This document shows positions 1-7,568 of a DNA stretch of 21,584 nucleotides, piece after piece. The stretch lies in the NCBI GenBank assembly GCA_007571185.1, contig RKRX01000135.1, positions 1 through 21,584 of the forward strand, written 5' to 3'. Source of the stretch: Oceanicaulis sp. GTDB lineage: Bacteria > Pseudomonadota > Alphaproteobacteria > Caulobacterales > Maricaulaceae. The position numbers and the translations under genes are program-made. A model generated the notes under the pieces. The model saw only the letters and a list, made by a program, of their open reading frames with translations. It searched no databases and was not told the DNA's origin. Position 1 is the first letter of the stretch. Each line of letters begins with the position of its first letter.

Positions 1-416
1 CGGCGAAGCACAAGATCCCGCACGCCGGAGCCATAACCCATCTGCTTGAGCATGGCGTCATCATAGGCCGTCAGCACCGTCACTGCGAGAATGTTTAACC
101 CGCTATCGTTCCGGCCATCCACAGCCGCGCGCATGACCGGGGGTTCGGCATGTACGGTCAACAGATCGGCCCGGACCCGACGAGTAATGGAACGGGTGGC
201 TTTCGTGACCGTGGCGGGGATGTCATGGAGTTTGAAATCCAGAAAGACTTCATAACCGCGCGCCTTCAAAGAATACGCCAGATCCATGCCCCCCACGGGC
301 AATAGCTGGAGGCCTATTTTGTAATGACAACACGCATCGCCCAGCCGTTCGACAAGCGCTTCCGCCTCCGCGATCGTAGGCAAGTCCAGAGCCGTGATTA
401 GGCGTGTGTCGGTCAT
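1..416 (-). CDS. pyrF: Orotidine 5'-phosphate decarboxylase, 3' part cut by window edge
   Basis: This enzyme decarboxylates OMP to UMP, the last step of de novo pyrimidine synthesis, in the cytosol. Reading the minus strand from the ATG at 416 gives 138 codons that stay open to the window edge. The protein starts MTDTRLITALDLPT and carries the family signature DFKLHDIPATV (Asp-x-Lys-x-x-Asp) near residues 60-70, followed by LLTVHAE, as expected for the PyrF TIM barrel. About 90-100 C-terminal residues should lie outside the window. The start is supported by GAGAGG about 7 bases upstream. It lies 86 bases downstream of ftsK on the same strand, so readthrough from ftsK is possible. A cysteine pair (DACCHYKIG) sits where many homologues have other residues. 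Family assignment is confident. Confidence 0.93.
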   Translation of the reverse strand, partial: MTDTRLITALDLPTIAEAEALVERLGDACCHYKIGLQLLPVGGMDLAYSLKARGYEVFLDFKLHDIPATVTKATRSITRRVRADLLTVHAEPPVMRAAVDGRNDSGLNILAVTVLTAYDDAMLKQMGYGSGVRDLVLR

Positions 417-502
417 GGCAAACCTCTCTGAAACCGTTTCCAGAAACGATGATCCTGAATCCTGTCAAAATCCAGAGGGCGCCCCGGAGTAACGCGAGGA
501 CT

Positions 503-2959
503 CTATTGATCTTGCTCGGGTAGGAGAATCTCGCGCTTGCCCGCGTGGTCGGCAGGGCCGATCATATCCTCATCCTCCATGCGCTCGATCAAGGTCGCGG
601 CGCGGTTATAGCCAATCTGAAGGCGACGCTGGATATAGCTGGTGGACGCTTTGCGGTCGCGCGCCACCACAGCGACAGCCTGATCAAACAGATCGTCGCC
701 TGATCCGCCTCCGGGCAAGTCTGGAGCGCCTTCCGCGCCGTCCTCGTCCACATCGACGGTGACCGCATCAAGATATTCGGGCACACCTTGTGTTTTAAGA
801 AAGGCAGCGACCTCTTCCACCTCGTCATCGGAAACAAACGGGCCATGCAGACGCCGGACGCGTCCGGCGCTCGCCATGAACAGGAGATCGCCCATGCCCA
901 ACAACTGTTCGGCGCCCTGCTCACCGAGGATAGTGCGAGAATCGATCTTGGATGTAACCTGGTAACTTATCCGGGTCGGAAAGTTGGCCTTGATCGTACC
1001 GGTAATCACATCCACAGAAGGTCGCTGGGTCGCCATAATCAGGTGGATGCCCGCCGCACGCGCCTTTTGCGCCAGTCGCTGGATCGCGCCTTCAATCTCC
1101 TTGCCGGCGACCATCATCAGATCCGCCATCTCGTCAATCACCACGACGATGTAGGGCATGGGATCGGGCTCAATCGTTTCAGTCTCGTAGATCGGTTCGC
1201 CAGTTTCCTTGTCAAAACCGGTCTGCACTGTGCGTGAGAGTGTGTCACCGCGAGCTTGGGCGGCATGTGCTTTCTCATTGAAGCCCTTCATATTCCGCAC
1301 GCCGACCTTGGACATTTTCAGATAGCGCGACTCCATTTCGCGGACTGCCCATTTCAGCGCGGCCACAGCTTTTTTGGGGTCGATCACAACCGGGCTGAGC
1401 AGATGAGGAATGCCGTCATAGACTGACAATTCCAGCATTTTCGGATCGATCATGATCAGCCGACACTCTTCCGGCGGCAAGCGATAGAGCAATGACAGAA
1501 TCATCGCATTCACCCCCACCGATTTACCTGAACCGGTCGTGCCCGCGATTAAGAGATGGGGCATTTTGGCGAGATCGGCGGTAAAGGGATCACCGACAAT
1601 GGTTTCGCCCAGCGCCATGGGAAGTTCCGCCTTGACCCCTTCAAACTTTCTCGACGCTAAAAGCGCACGCAAAAACACTGTCTCCCGGTCCCGGTTGGGC
1701 AGCTCGATACCGATGGCGTTCCGCCCGGGAACGACCGACACTCGGCAGGCCACTGCCGCCATGGAGCGAGCAATATCGTCGGCGAGACCGATCACGCGGC
1801 TGGTCTTCACGCCGGGCGCAGGCTCCAACTCGTAAAGTGTCACCACCGGGCCGGGATGCACCTGCACCACCTCGCCCTTCACGCCAAAATCGGCCAGTAC
1901 ATTGGTTAGAAATTCCGCGTTCTGCGCCAACGCATCTGCATCCACCGCGTTTGAGCGTGGCGGGGCTGGGCTCAACAAATCCAGCCGGGGCAACTCGAAC
2001 GGGGAACCGGTCTGTGCAAACGGCAAAGCGCTCTGGGTTTCGCGCAGTTCCCGGCCAGAAGCCTTGGTCGATTTCTTGGGTATCACTTTCACGGATGAGG
2101 TGCGCAAGACGGGCGCGTTTGAACCTTCACCTGCCAGGTCCAGTTCAGGCGCGGCGCGCGGCGGTGGCGGGGCGCGACGGTCTGCGGAACTGGTATCCGC
2201 AGTACGCCTGAGAAAGGCAGGCGCGGTTTCGGCTCGACCATCACGTGGAGACACCGGACGGCTGCCGACCTCATCTCGCCACCAGGCGCGCGGGATTACG
2301 CCCGCAATCTGATCAAGCCAGACCCGCAGGGTCGCCCATAACAATTCGGCTGAATCCCGCGCCGCCGTCAGGTCGCGCACAGTCAACCCGAAACAGAAAA
2401 ACACACCGAACACCGCCAACACCAAGCCCAGCCCGGCGCCTAGAATCACATGACCCGGCGCACCCAGATCATGGATAAAACCTGCAAAGCTGGACAAGAT
2501 CAGATCGCCCGCCAAACCACCCAACCCCGTGGCGAAAGGCCAGTTGGCGGGCGTGGGCAGAGCCGACACCGCCATGGCGAATCCCAGAATGCCCAAAACC
2601 CCTGACAGCAAGCGGAACCCCGACACCAGACCCGACCGCCCGCGAGGTCCGCGTATCAACAAGATCACACCCCAGGCCAATAACACCATGGCGGCGGCGG
2701 CGCCCGCCCAACCCGTGGTCTGCAACAGCAGATCGGCGGCGATCGCACCGGGTGCACGCAGCCAGTTGGTAGGCGCCTGTCCGGTCGCAGCATTCAGGCT
2801 GGGATCAGACGGGTTATGACCCGACACCGACAGAATCAGAAACACTCCGACCGCGATCATCGTCACAGCGATCAGCACTGTGCGCGCACGGGCGATCAGT
2901 CCGGGCTTTTGACGCACCGGGTGATTTTCATCCACAAGAGTGTCGGTAACCGTGATCAT
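503..2959 (-). CDS. ftsK: DNA translocase FtsK
   Basis: FtsK is a septum-anchored hexameric motor that pumps chromosome termini and activates XerCD at dif. The 818-residue product has four N-terminal membrane helices within about residues 20-190 (FtsK_4TM), then a basic/proline-rich linker of only about 150 residues. The alpha domain follows (FLTNVLADFGVKGEV and PGPVVTLYELEPAPGVK). The motor domain has Walker A GTTGSGKS near residue 475 and Walker B VVVIDEMADLMM, followed by LAQKARAAGIHLIMATQRPS. The winged-helix gamma domain (ASTSYIQRRLQIGYNRAA), which reads KOPS DNA, ends the protein. I chose the ATG at 2959 because AGGG lies about 9 bases upstream; an in-frame TTG at 2980 would add seven residues. 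The gene is divergent from nth, with 141 bases between the starts. It looks complete and ordinary. Confidence 0.96.
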   Translation of the reverse strand: MITVTDTLVDENHPVRQKPGLIARARTVLIAVTMIAVGVFLILSVSGHNPSDPSLNAATGQAPTNWLRAPGAIAADLLLQTTGWAGAAAAMVLLAWGVILLIRGPRGRSGLVSGFRLLSGVLGILGFAMAVSALPTPANWPFATGLGGLAGDLILSSFAGFIHDLGAPGHVILGAGLGLVLAVFGVFFCFGLTVRDLTAARDSAELLWATLRVWLDQIAGVIPRAWWRDEVGSRPVSPRDGRAETAPAFLRRTADTSSADRRAPPPPRAAPELDLAGEGSNAPVLRTSSVKVIPKKSTKASGRELRETQSALPFAQTGSPFELPRLDLLSPAPPRSNAVDADALAQNAEFLTNVLADFGVKGEVVQVHPGPVVTLYELEPAPGVKTSRVIGLADDIARSMAAVACRVSVVPGRNAIGIELPNRDRETVFLRALLASRKFEGVKAELPMALGETIVGDPFTADLAKMPHLLIAGTTGSGKSVGVNAMILSLLYRLPPEECRLIMIDPKMLELSVYDGIPHLLSPVVIDPKKAVAALKWAVREMESRYLKMSKVGVRNMKGFNEKAHAAQARGDTLSRTVQTGFDKETGEPIYETETIEPDPMPYIVVVIDEMADLMMVAGKEIEGAIQRLAQKARAAGIHLIMATQRPSVDVITGTIKANFPTRISYQVTSKIDSRTILGEQGAEQLLGMGDLLFMASAGRVRRLHGPFVSDDEVEEVAAFLKTQGVPEYLDAVTVDVDEDGAEGAPDLPGGGSGDDLFDQAVAVVARDRKASTSYIQRRLQIGYNRAATLIERMEDEDMIGPADHAGKREILLPEQDQ

Positions 2960-3100
2960 GACTGTAACCCTGGCTGGCAAAGTCTTCCCGGACGGTTAAC
3001 CGATGTACGCAATCAGGGCATGCGGGTCCATGGCGGTCATAGGGCTCATTCACATAGCGTTGATCTTGCTCTGAAACAGCAGGAACGCTAAACTGGGATC

Positions 3101-3793
3101 ATGTCAACCGCCACGACGCCCCGGAACTCCGCTCGGAAACGTCGCTCGCCCGGCCTAAACAGAAAACAGGCCGAGGCATTGTACGCGCGTCTGGCTCAGG
3201 GCCGTCCAGATCCTGAAACCGAACTCAATTATTCCAACTCCTACACGCTGTTGGTGGCGGTCGCGTTATCCGCCCAAGCCACCGATATAGGAGTCAACAA
3301 GGCCACCGATACATTGTTCAGGCTGGCCGATACACCTGAGAAAATGCTGGCTCTGGGCGAGGACAAGGTGCGAGAGCATATCAAGACTATCGGCCTGTTC
3401 CGCAACAAAGCGAAGAATGTCATTGCCCTGTCCCGCATGATCCTGGAGGAGTTTGACGGCGAAGTACCCCAGACCCGAGACGCGCTGATGCGTCTGCCCG
3501 GTGTGGGCCGCAAAACCGCCAATGTGGTGCTCAATGAGGCTTTCGGTCACCCTACCATCGCTGTGGACACCCATATCTTTCGGGTCGGCAACCGAACCCG
3601 ATTGGCGCCGGGCAAAAGCCCCGATGACGTGGAAGAACGGCTCAGACAGATCACCCCTCCAGCCTACCTCAAGAGTGCTCATCACTGGCTCATCCTGCAC
3701 GGCCGCTATATTTGCAAGGCGCGAAAACCCGAATGCTGGCGTTGTCCCGTCAAAGATATTTGCAAATTCACCGATAAGATACCTGCACCATAA
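3101..3793 (+). CDS. nth: Endonuclease III (DNA glycosylase/AP lyase)
   Basis: Endonuclease III is a base-excision repair enzyme that removes oxidised pyrimidines and cleaves AP sites. The 230-residue protein has the HhH-GPD core. The helix-hairpin-helix LPGVGRKTANVV, about residues 130-141, includes the expected Schiff-base lysine. The catalytic aspartate is in AVDTHIFRVGNR. A C-terminal 4Fe-4S cluster motif (Cys-x6-Cys-x2-Cys-x5-Cys, CKARKPECWRCPVKDIC) lies near residues 205-221. It is slightly longer than the E. coli enzyme (211 residues) because of a basic N-terminal tail (PRNSARKRRSPGLNRKQ). The ATG follows a weak GGGA at very short spacing, so translation may be modest. It runs toward the aminotransferase gene, 51 bases between stops, with no clean terminator hairpin in that gap. 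Confidence 0.95.
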   Translation: MSTATTPRNSARKRRSPGLNRKQAEALYARLAQGRPDPETELNYSNSYTLLVAVALSAQATDIGVNKATDTLFRLADTPEKMLALGEDKVREHIKTIGLFRNKAKNVIALSRMILEEFDGEVPQTRDALMRLPGVGRKTANVVLNEAFGHPTIAVDTHIFRVGNRTRLAPGKSPDDVEERLRQITPPAYLKSAHHWLILHGRYICKARKPECWRCPVKDICKFTDKIPAP

Positions 3794-3844
3794 ACTCTCG
3801 GTTGCATCGGCATCGTCGCAGCGCATGGCATGTGATGGTATTGG

Positions 3845-5509
3845 CTAAGCAGGCGCCGGGAAATCACGCAGGGTTTCCACGCGCTCGTCGAGCACTCCAT
3901 CCTCTCGCGCTGAGCCTAGACGATGGGCCCAGGCGCGGGCGTCTGCAAGGGATTGATCGCGCAACCGAGCGCCGCCATACTTGGAAATCATGCCCGGTTT
4001 CACATCCTGGCTCCTGGTTCGCCAGCATCCCTTGTGCGCATCAAACAGGTAAAGCGACAGGAACCGGTCCCCACAGGCGGCGATGATGCGCACGGCCTCA
4101 ATGATGTAATCAACCTCATCAAGGCTCATCACCCAATGCAGGCTCAACCGGCACCAGCCTGGGCGCAGACCCGCATACCCGTCCAGAACCGCCGCACGAC
4201 ATGCCCGGGTGCGATCCTCATCAAGATTAAGCAGCTGATGAGCATAAGGTCCCGCACAAGAGCAACCCGCCCGGGCTTGAATGCCAAACAGGTCATTCAG
4301 CAAGGTGGCGACGTAGCGAGGATGCAGAATCTGGCGCGCGCCCACCCGAATGTTGAATGAAACAATGCCGATCCGGGCTTCGGGCTCCTGCGGGCCTAGG
4401 ATTTCGATGGCCGGGTCTTTGGACCAGACCCCGAAGGCGCGCTTGAGTGCGGTCTGTTCCCGAGCCTCGATTATGTCATAACCCACATCTTCCACCGTAT
4501 CAAACGCCAACGCCGCCCGGATCAGCTGAAGCACGCCAGGCGTACCTGCGCGTTCGCGGGCGGTGATGTCGGACAGAAAATCGTAAGATTCCGGCGTGAC
4601 ATAAGCCACCGTGCCGCCACCGGGCAGGGTCGGCGACAGATCACGCCGATAGAGCGGCGCCTTGAAAGCCAGCACCCCGCATGCGCCTGGTCCGCCGATG
4701 AATTTGTGGGGCGAGAAATACACCGCATCAGGCCCGGCTTCAGGGTCGTCACGGGGATTCATGTCGATGGGCAGGTAAGGCGCGCTAGCAGCGCAATCCA
4801 GACACAAAATCGCGTCATGGGCATGCAGCAAACGCCCCAGACGCGCCACGTCGGTTTTGACGCCGGTGACATTGGACGCAGCGGAAAATGCCCCGATCTT
4901 GCGCCGGCCGTCAAAGGATGGATTTCTCAATCTTTTTTCGAGATCCTGATGATCAATGCCACCCGCCCGATTGAGCCCGATACGAACGACCTCAGCTCGA
5001 CCCTCACGCCAGGTCAGCTCGTTAGAGTGATGCTCATAGGGACCAACGAACACCACCGGCGTACGGGCGTACAGAGCGTTTTCAACCCGTTGGGCCTCTG
5101 CTTGGCCTAGCACTGCGCGCAGGGCTTCGGTCCGGGCGGCGCGCGCAGCGGGGGCTTCGGCAAGTCCTAGTATCTGCTGCAGCTTCCCGATACCCGCCGT
5201 CGCGCCCGCACCACAGGCCAGCACCACATCTTCATCCCGTGCATTGATAGCACGCTTGATCATGGCCTCGGCCCGTTTCAACCAACCCGTGCTCGCCTGA
5301 CCCGTGAAACTGTCATCTGTATGCGGATTGGCGTAGGTATCCATGATCTCGGCCAGCCGGGTCTCAATACGGCTGTCGCCCCTCCCCGAAGCGGCATAAT
5401 CGGCATACACCAGCGGTCGTGCGCCGAAAGGCGTTCTGATCACCCCGTCCCCGGACATCAGAGCGAGACGGGTTTGTTCGACCGGATCGGGAACGGCTAT
5501 ATGCGCCAT
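3845..5509 (-). CDS. Class V aminotransferase-fold PLP enzyme (SufS/cysteine desulfurase-like)
   Basis: This is a fold-type I PLP enzyme of 554 residues. Visible family marks are VYADYAASGRGDSRIE near residue 35, the cofactor-loop region VVLACGAGATAGIGKL, LDCAASAPYLPIDM (PLP-nitrogen Asp), and the Schiff-base lysine in YFSPHKFIGGPGACG. Later comes RAGCSCAGPYAH, whose second cysteine sits like the catalytic Cys of SufS (RxGxxCA). A desulfurase or Cys/Sec-lyase-like activity is therefore possible, but the true substrate is unknown. It exceeds SufS (about 406 residues): there are insertions, and a C-terminal tail of about 70-80 residues (from GDRFLSLYLFD) that I do not recognise. The start ATG follows a GAGG-containing leader. 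It is divergent from an Lrp/AsnC regulator with overlapping promoters, so amino-acid-responsive control is likely (inference). No suf or isc genes are nearby. Confidence 0.85.
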   Translation of the reverse strand: MAHIAVPDPVEQTRLALMSGDGVIRTPFGARPLVYADYAASGRGDSRIETRLAEIMDTYANPHTDDSFTGQASTGWLKRAEAMIKRAINARDEDVVLACGAGATAGIGKLQQILGLAEAPAARAARTEALRAVLGQAEAQRVENALYARTPVVFVGPYEHHSNELTWREGRAEVVRIGLNRAGGIDHQDLEKRLRNPSFDGRRKIGAFSAASNVTGVKTDVARLGRLLHAHDAILCLDCAASAPYLPIDMNPRDDPEAGPDAVYFSPHKFIGGPGACGVLAFKAPLYRRDLSPTLPGGGTVAYVTPESYDFLSDITARERAGTPGVLQLIRAALAFDTVEDVGYDIIEAREQTALKRAFGVWSKDPAIEILGPQEPEARIGIVSFNIRVGARQILHPRYVATLLNDLFGIQARAGCSCAGPYAHQLLNLDEDRTRACRAAVLDGYAGLRPGWCRLSLHWVMSLDEVDYIIEAVRIIAACGDRFLSLYLFDAHKGCWRTRSQDVKPGMISKYGGARLRDQSLADARAWAHRLGSAREDGVLDERVETLRDFPAPA

Positions 5510-5541
5510 GGAGAGCCTCGTTCACCTCGGGCTCGCATCCA

Positions 5542-5570
5542 GGCATAAACGGCGGAGCAATACTTGCCAA
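5542..5570 (-). promoter_or_regulatory. Candidate promoter of the aminotransferase gene
   Basis: Read on the minus strand, TTGGCA (5570-5565) is followed after 17 bases by TATGCC (5547-5542). The -35 is 5/6 to consensus; the -10 is weak. Its -35 hexamer overlaps the -35 of the divergent regulator promoter, so one bound protein could control both genes. Confidence 0.4.
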
Positions 5571-5593
5571 AATTCGGCGCTTAATGGTATAAT
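5564..5593 (+). promoter_or_regulatory. Promoter of the Lrp/AsnC regulator gene
   Basis: TTGCCA (5564-5569), an 18-base spacer and a perfect TATAAT (5588-5593). This is the best sigma-70 promoter in the window. The predicted transcript start near 5600 leaves only about 10 bases before the ATG at 5611, which has no room for a ribosome-binding site. This favours the TTG start at 5623. Confidence 0.7.
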
Positions 5594-5599
5594 AATGGT
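5582..5599 (+). repeat. Two direct TAATGGT repeats, 11-base period, over the -10
   Basis: TAATGGT occurs at 5582-5588 and 5593-5599, one helical turn apart, flanking and overlapping the TATAAT box. The placement suits an operator bound on one DNA face, possibly for autoregulation by the Lrp/AsnC protein encoded just downstream (inference). An AT-rich tract (ATTTTAACTC) follows, also typical of Lrp-type sites. Confidence 0.45.
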
Positions 5600-5612
5600 G
5601 ATTTTAACTCAT

Positions 5613-5618
5613 GGAGGG
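5613..5618 (+). promoter_or_regulatory. Ribosome-binding site GGAGGG that decides a TTG start
   Basis: GGAGGG lies 4 bases before an in-frame TTG at 5623 and begins inside the alternative ATG codon (5611-5613), so it cannot serve that ATG. This argues that translation starts at TTG. Confidence 0.55.
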
Positions 5619-5622
5619 ATAT

Positions 5623-6081
5623 TTGCCCAAGCTTGATGGCTATGACCGCAAACTGTTACGCTTGATGCAGACGGATTCAGATCGCACGGTTCAAGATTAC
5701 GCCGACGCCATAGGGCTCAGCCCGACGCCTACGGCGCGCCGAATCAAACGGCTAAGCGAAACAGGAGTCATCCGCAAACAGGTCAATCTGCTGAACCCGG
5801 AAGCACTGGGTCTGAACACCACTTTGTTTGTTTTTCTGCGCACCAATCGCCACGACCAGGACTGGCTGGACACTTTTTCAAAAGGAGTCCAGCGCATGCC
5901 TGAAGTGGTGGAGTTCTACCGAATGGGCGGGGATGTGGACTATCTGTTGAAAATCGTCCTACCGGAAATCTCGGCCTATGACGGTGTCTACAAGCGTCTG
6001 ATCGCGATCGCGCCTCTTTTGGATGTTTCAGCGGCCTTCGCCATGGAGGCCATCAAGAACACCACCGAACTGCCTCTCTAA
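5623..6081 (+). CDS. Lrp/AsnC family transcriptional regulator
   Basis: This is a DNA-binding feast/famine regulator of 152 residues from the TTG start (156 from the ATG at 5611). The N-terminal winged helix-turn-helix reads KLDGYDRKLLRLMQ, then AIGLSPTPTARRIKRLSETGVI. The C-terminal RAM domain includes EVVEFYRMGGDVDYLLKIV, the usual effector-binding turn, and DVSAAFAMEAIK. TTG is preferred because it gives the family-typical N-terminus (M)PKLDGYDRK and has GGAGGG in front. It is divergent from the PLP-enzyme gene, and the classic local-regulator arrangement suggests that gene, or its substrate amino acid, as the target (inference). It ends 4 bases from the convergent ABC ATPase gene. The ligand cannot be predicted. 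Confidence 0.9.
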   Translation: MPKLDGYDRKLLRLMQTDSDRTVQDYADAIGLSPTPTARRIKRLSETGVIRKQVNLLNPEALGLNTTLFVFLRTNRHDQDWLDTFSKGVQRMPEVVEFYRMGGDVDYLLKIVLPEISAYDGVYKRLIAIAPLLDVSAAFAMEAIKNTTELPL

Positions 6082-6085
6082 GGAT

Positions 6086-7126
6086 TCAATCCGGATCAAA
6101 GGAGCAATCGTCACCGCTGTCGTCGCGCCGACGACCCGTTTCCACTCCGTTCCGGCGCGCCTTGCCGGAATCGGCCTGACGGGTCAGCGCCAGGAACACA
6201 TCTTCCAGGTCAGGTTCTTCGGTTCGCAGGTCCGCAATGCGCGCCCCCGACGCCCGATATATTTCAATCATGGCGGCCACAGAGGCTTCGCCATGCTTGT
6301 AGGTGATGGCCAAGGAGCCGTCGGGGCGGATTTCCGCTTCCTGGGATTCAAAACCCGCCGGCGCCCTGTCCAGCGGCTCTACCGGATCAATAACCAGGGT
6401 CTTGGTATCCAGGCGCCTGAGCAGTTCTGTCTTGGACTCGCACGCCACCACTTCACCGTGGTTAATGATGGCGATCTGGTCGCAGAGTTCCTGTGCCTCT
6501 TCCAGATAATGTGTAGTCAGAACAATGGTGACGCCCTGTCTGTTGAGCTCTGCAACATAACCCCAGAGCTGGCGGCGCAGTTCGATATCGACCCCTGCGG
6601 TCGGTTCATCAAGCACTAGCACAGGCGGGTTATGCACCAGCGCCTTGCCCACCAGGAGACGTCGCTTCATGCCGCCTGAAAGCTGGCGCACATAGGCGTT
6701 GCGCTTGTCTTCAAGCCCCATTGCCTTGAGAATTTCCTCGGATCGGCGTTCCGCCCTGGGTACGCCATAGAACCCCGCCATCAATTCCAGAGTTTCAAAC
6801 GGTGTGAAGAATACATCCATGTTCAGTTCCTGCGGCACCACGCCGATCCCGGCGCGGGCGCGGCGTGGATCAATATCAATGTCCACGCTCCAGATTTTTG
6901 CCTGACCTTCAGACTTTCTGACCAGGCCAGCGAAAATATTGATAAAAGTGGACTTTCCCGCCCCGTTTGGCCCCAAAAGCCCGAAGATTGAGCCACGCGG
7001 AATCTGCAGATCCACCCCTTTGAGCGCCTCCTTCACCGGTGCGCTCTTGCCGCCCGGATAGGTCTTCTTCAGCCCGTAAGCTTCAAGGGCGAATTCAGGC
7101 AGAGAGGTGGAACTGGCAATCGACAT
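6086..7126 (-). CDS. ABC transporter ATP-binding protein (YadG-like, ABC-2 type)
   Basis: This is the cytoplasmic ATPase subunit of an ABC-2 exporter, 346 residues from the ATG at 7126. All nucleotide-binding motifs are intact: Walker A GPNGAGKST, Q-loop VVPQELNMD, signature LSGGMKRRLLVGKAL, Walker B VLVLDEPTAGVD and switch LTTHYLEEAQELCDQIAII. The THYLEEA stretch and overall layout resemble E. coli YadG. About 100 residues after the ATPase core form a regulatory tail ending EEPDLEDVFLALTRQ, followed by a charged, low-complexity end. Start choice is uncertain: ATG at 7141 or TTG at 7147 are in frame, and none has a strong ribosome-binding site. No ABC-2 permease gene adjoins it: the left neighbour is convergent and the right one divergent, so it is an orphan here. 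Substrate unknown. Confidence 0.88.
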   Translation of the reverse strand: MSIASSTSLPEFALEAYGLKKTYPGGKSAPVKEALKGVDLQIPRGSIFGLLGPNGAGKSTFINIFAGLVRKSEGQAKIWSVDIDIDPRRARAGIGVVPQELNMDVFFTPFETLELMAGFYGVPRAERRSEEILKAMGLEDKRNAYVRQLSGGMKRRLLVGKALVHNPPVLVLDEPTAGVDIELRRQLWGYVAELNRQGVTIVLTTHYLEEAQELCDQIAIINHGEVVACESKTELLRRLDTKTLVIDPVEPLDRAPAGFESQEAEIRPDGSLAITYKHGEASVAAMIEIYRASGARIADLRTEEPDLEDVFLALTRQADSGKARRNGVETGRRRDDSGDDCSFDPD

Positions 7127-7175
7127 GAAGGTGTTCACCATCTGCAACTAGGGCGGAAAAAGCGCGCGTGCACAA

Positions 7176-7203
7176 TTGACGCTTGAGCACAACGCACCAT
7201 AAA
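7176..7203 (+). promoter_or_regulatory. Candidate sigma-70 promoter of the zinc-finger gene
   Basis: TTGACG (7176-7181), a 16-base spacer, then CATAAA (7198-7203). A start near 7210 would give a leader of about 90 bases before the ATG at 7301. It lies in the divergent gap between the ABC ATPase and the zinc-finger gene. Confidence 0.5.
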
Positions 7204-7300
7204 GACCGTGCAGATCCTAACGATGCGCGGGGGTCTCGTCCATGTCACGACACTGTGTTGTCTTCATATCCGGCATCCCTTCCACCGGCAGAGAGTCATC

Positions 7301-7501
7301 ATGAGCATGGCCGCACCCGCTTCCAGCGATCTTGAACCCGAAATCATCGTGGTCAACACCAGGCGCGTGATGTGTGATGGCGGCGGCGCGCTAGGTCATC
7401 CGCGCACATGGTATGAAATGGGAGAAGCCGACTTCGTGGAGTGCCGGTATTGCGACCGTCGCTTTGTGCTGTGTGACTCCGGGGACGACATCAGGGCGTA
7501 A
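7301..7501 (+). CDS. CHCC zinc-finger domain protein (NDUFS6-like)
   Basis: This is a 66-residue protein whose conserved half reads VMCDGGGALGHPRTWYEMG followed by ADFVECRYCDRRFVL. The Cys, GH, Cys-x2-Cys order is the zf-CHCC pattern (PF10276) shared with mitochondrial complex I subunit NDUFS6/13 kDa. Alphaproteobacteria usually carry this short protein as a stand-alone gene. A link to complex I or Fe-S assembly is known for the mitochondrial relative and only inferred here. I start at the ATG at 7301, with AGAGAG upstream, rather than the open frame to 7208, because the upstream codons look non-coding. A second ATG two codons on is possible. The symporter gene follows after 67 bases on the same strand. 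Confidence 0.88.
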   Translation: MSMAAPASSDLEPEIIVVNTRRVMCDGGGALGHPRTWYEMGEADFVECRYCDRRFVLCDSGDDIRA

Positions 7502-7568
7502 AACCCCGCGCCGGGCAATGGCGGCGTGTTACAACCTACGCCTTTCTGACGTTCATCAAGAGGGATTC

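Noticed and set aside
435..448. Inverted repeat CGTTTC-CA-GAAACG just upstream of pyrF
   Set aside because: Arms of only 6 bases; it could be an operator but nothing else supports it.
759..2478. Several plus-strand frames of 68-149 codons inside ftsK
   Set aside because: All are antisense to the conserved FtsK motor and linker and lack leaders or families.
7413..7568. 52-codon N-terminal extension of the symporter frame
   Set aside because: Overlaps the zinc-finger gene in another frame, is not transporter-like, and a good AGAGGGA leader precedes the ATG at 7569.
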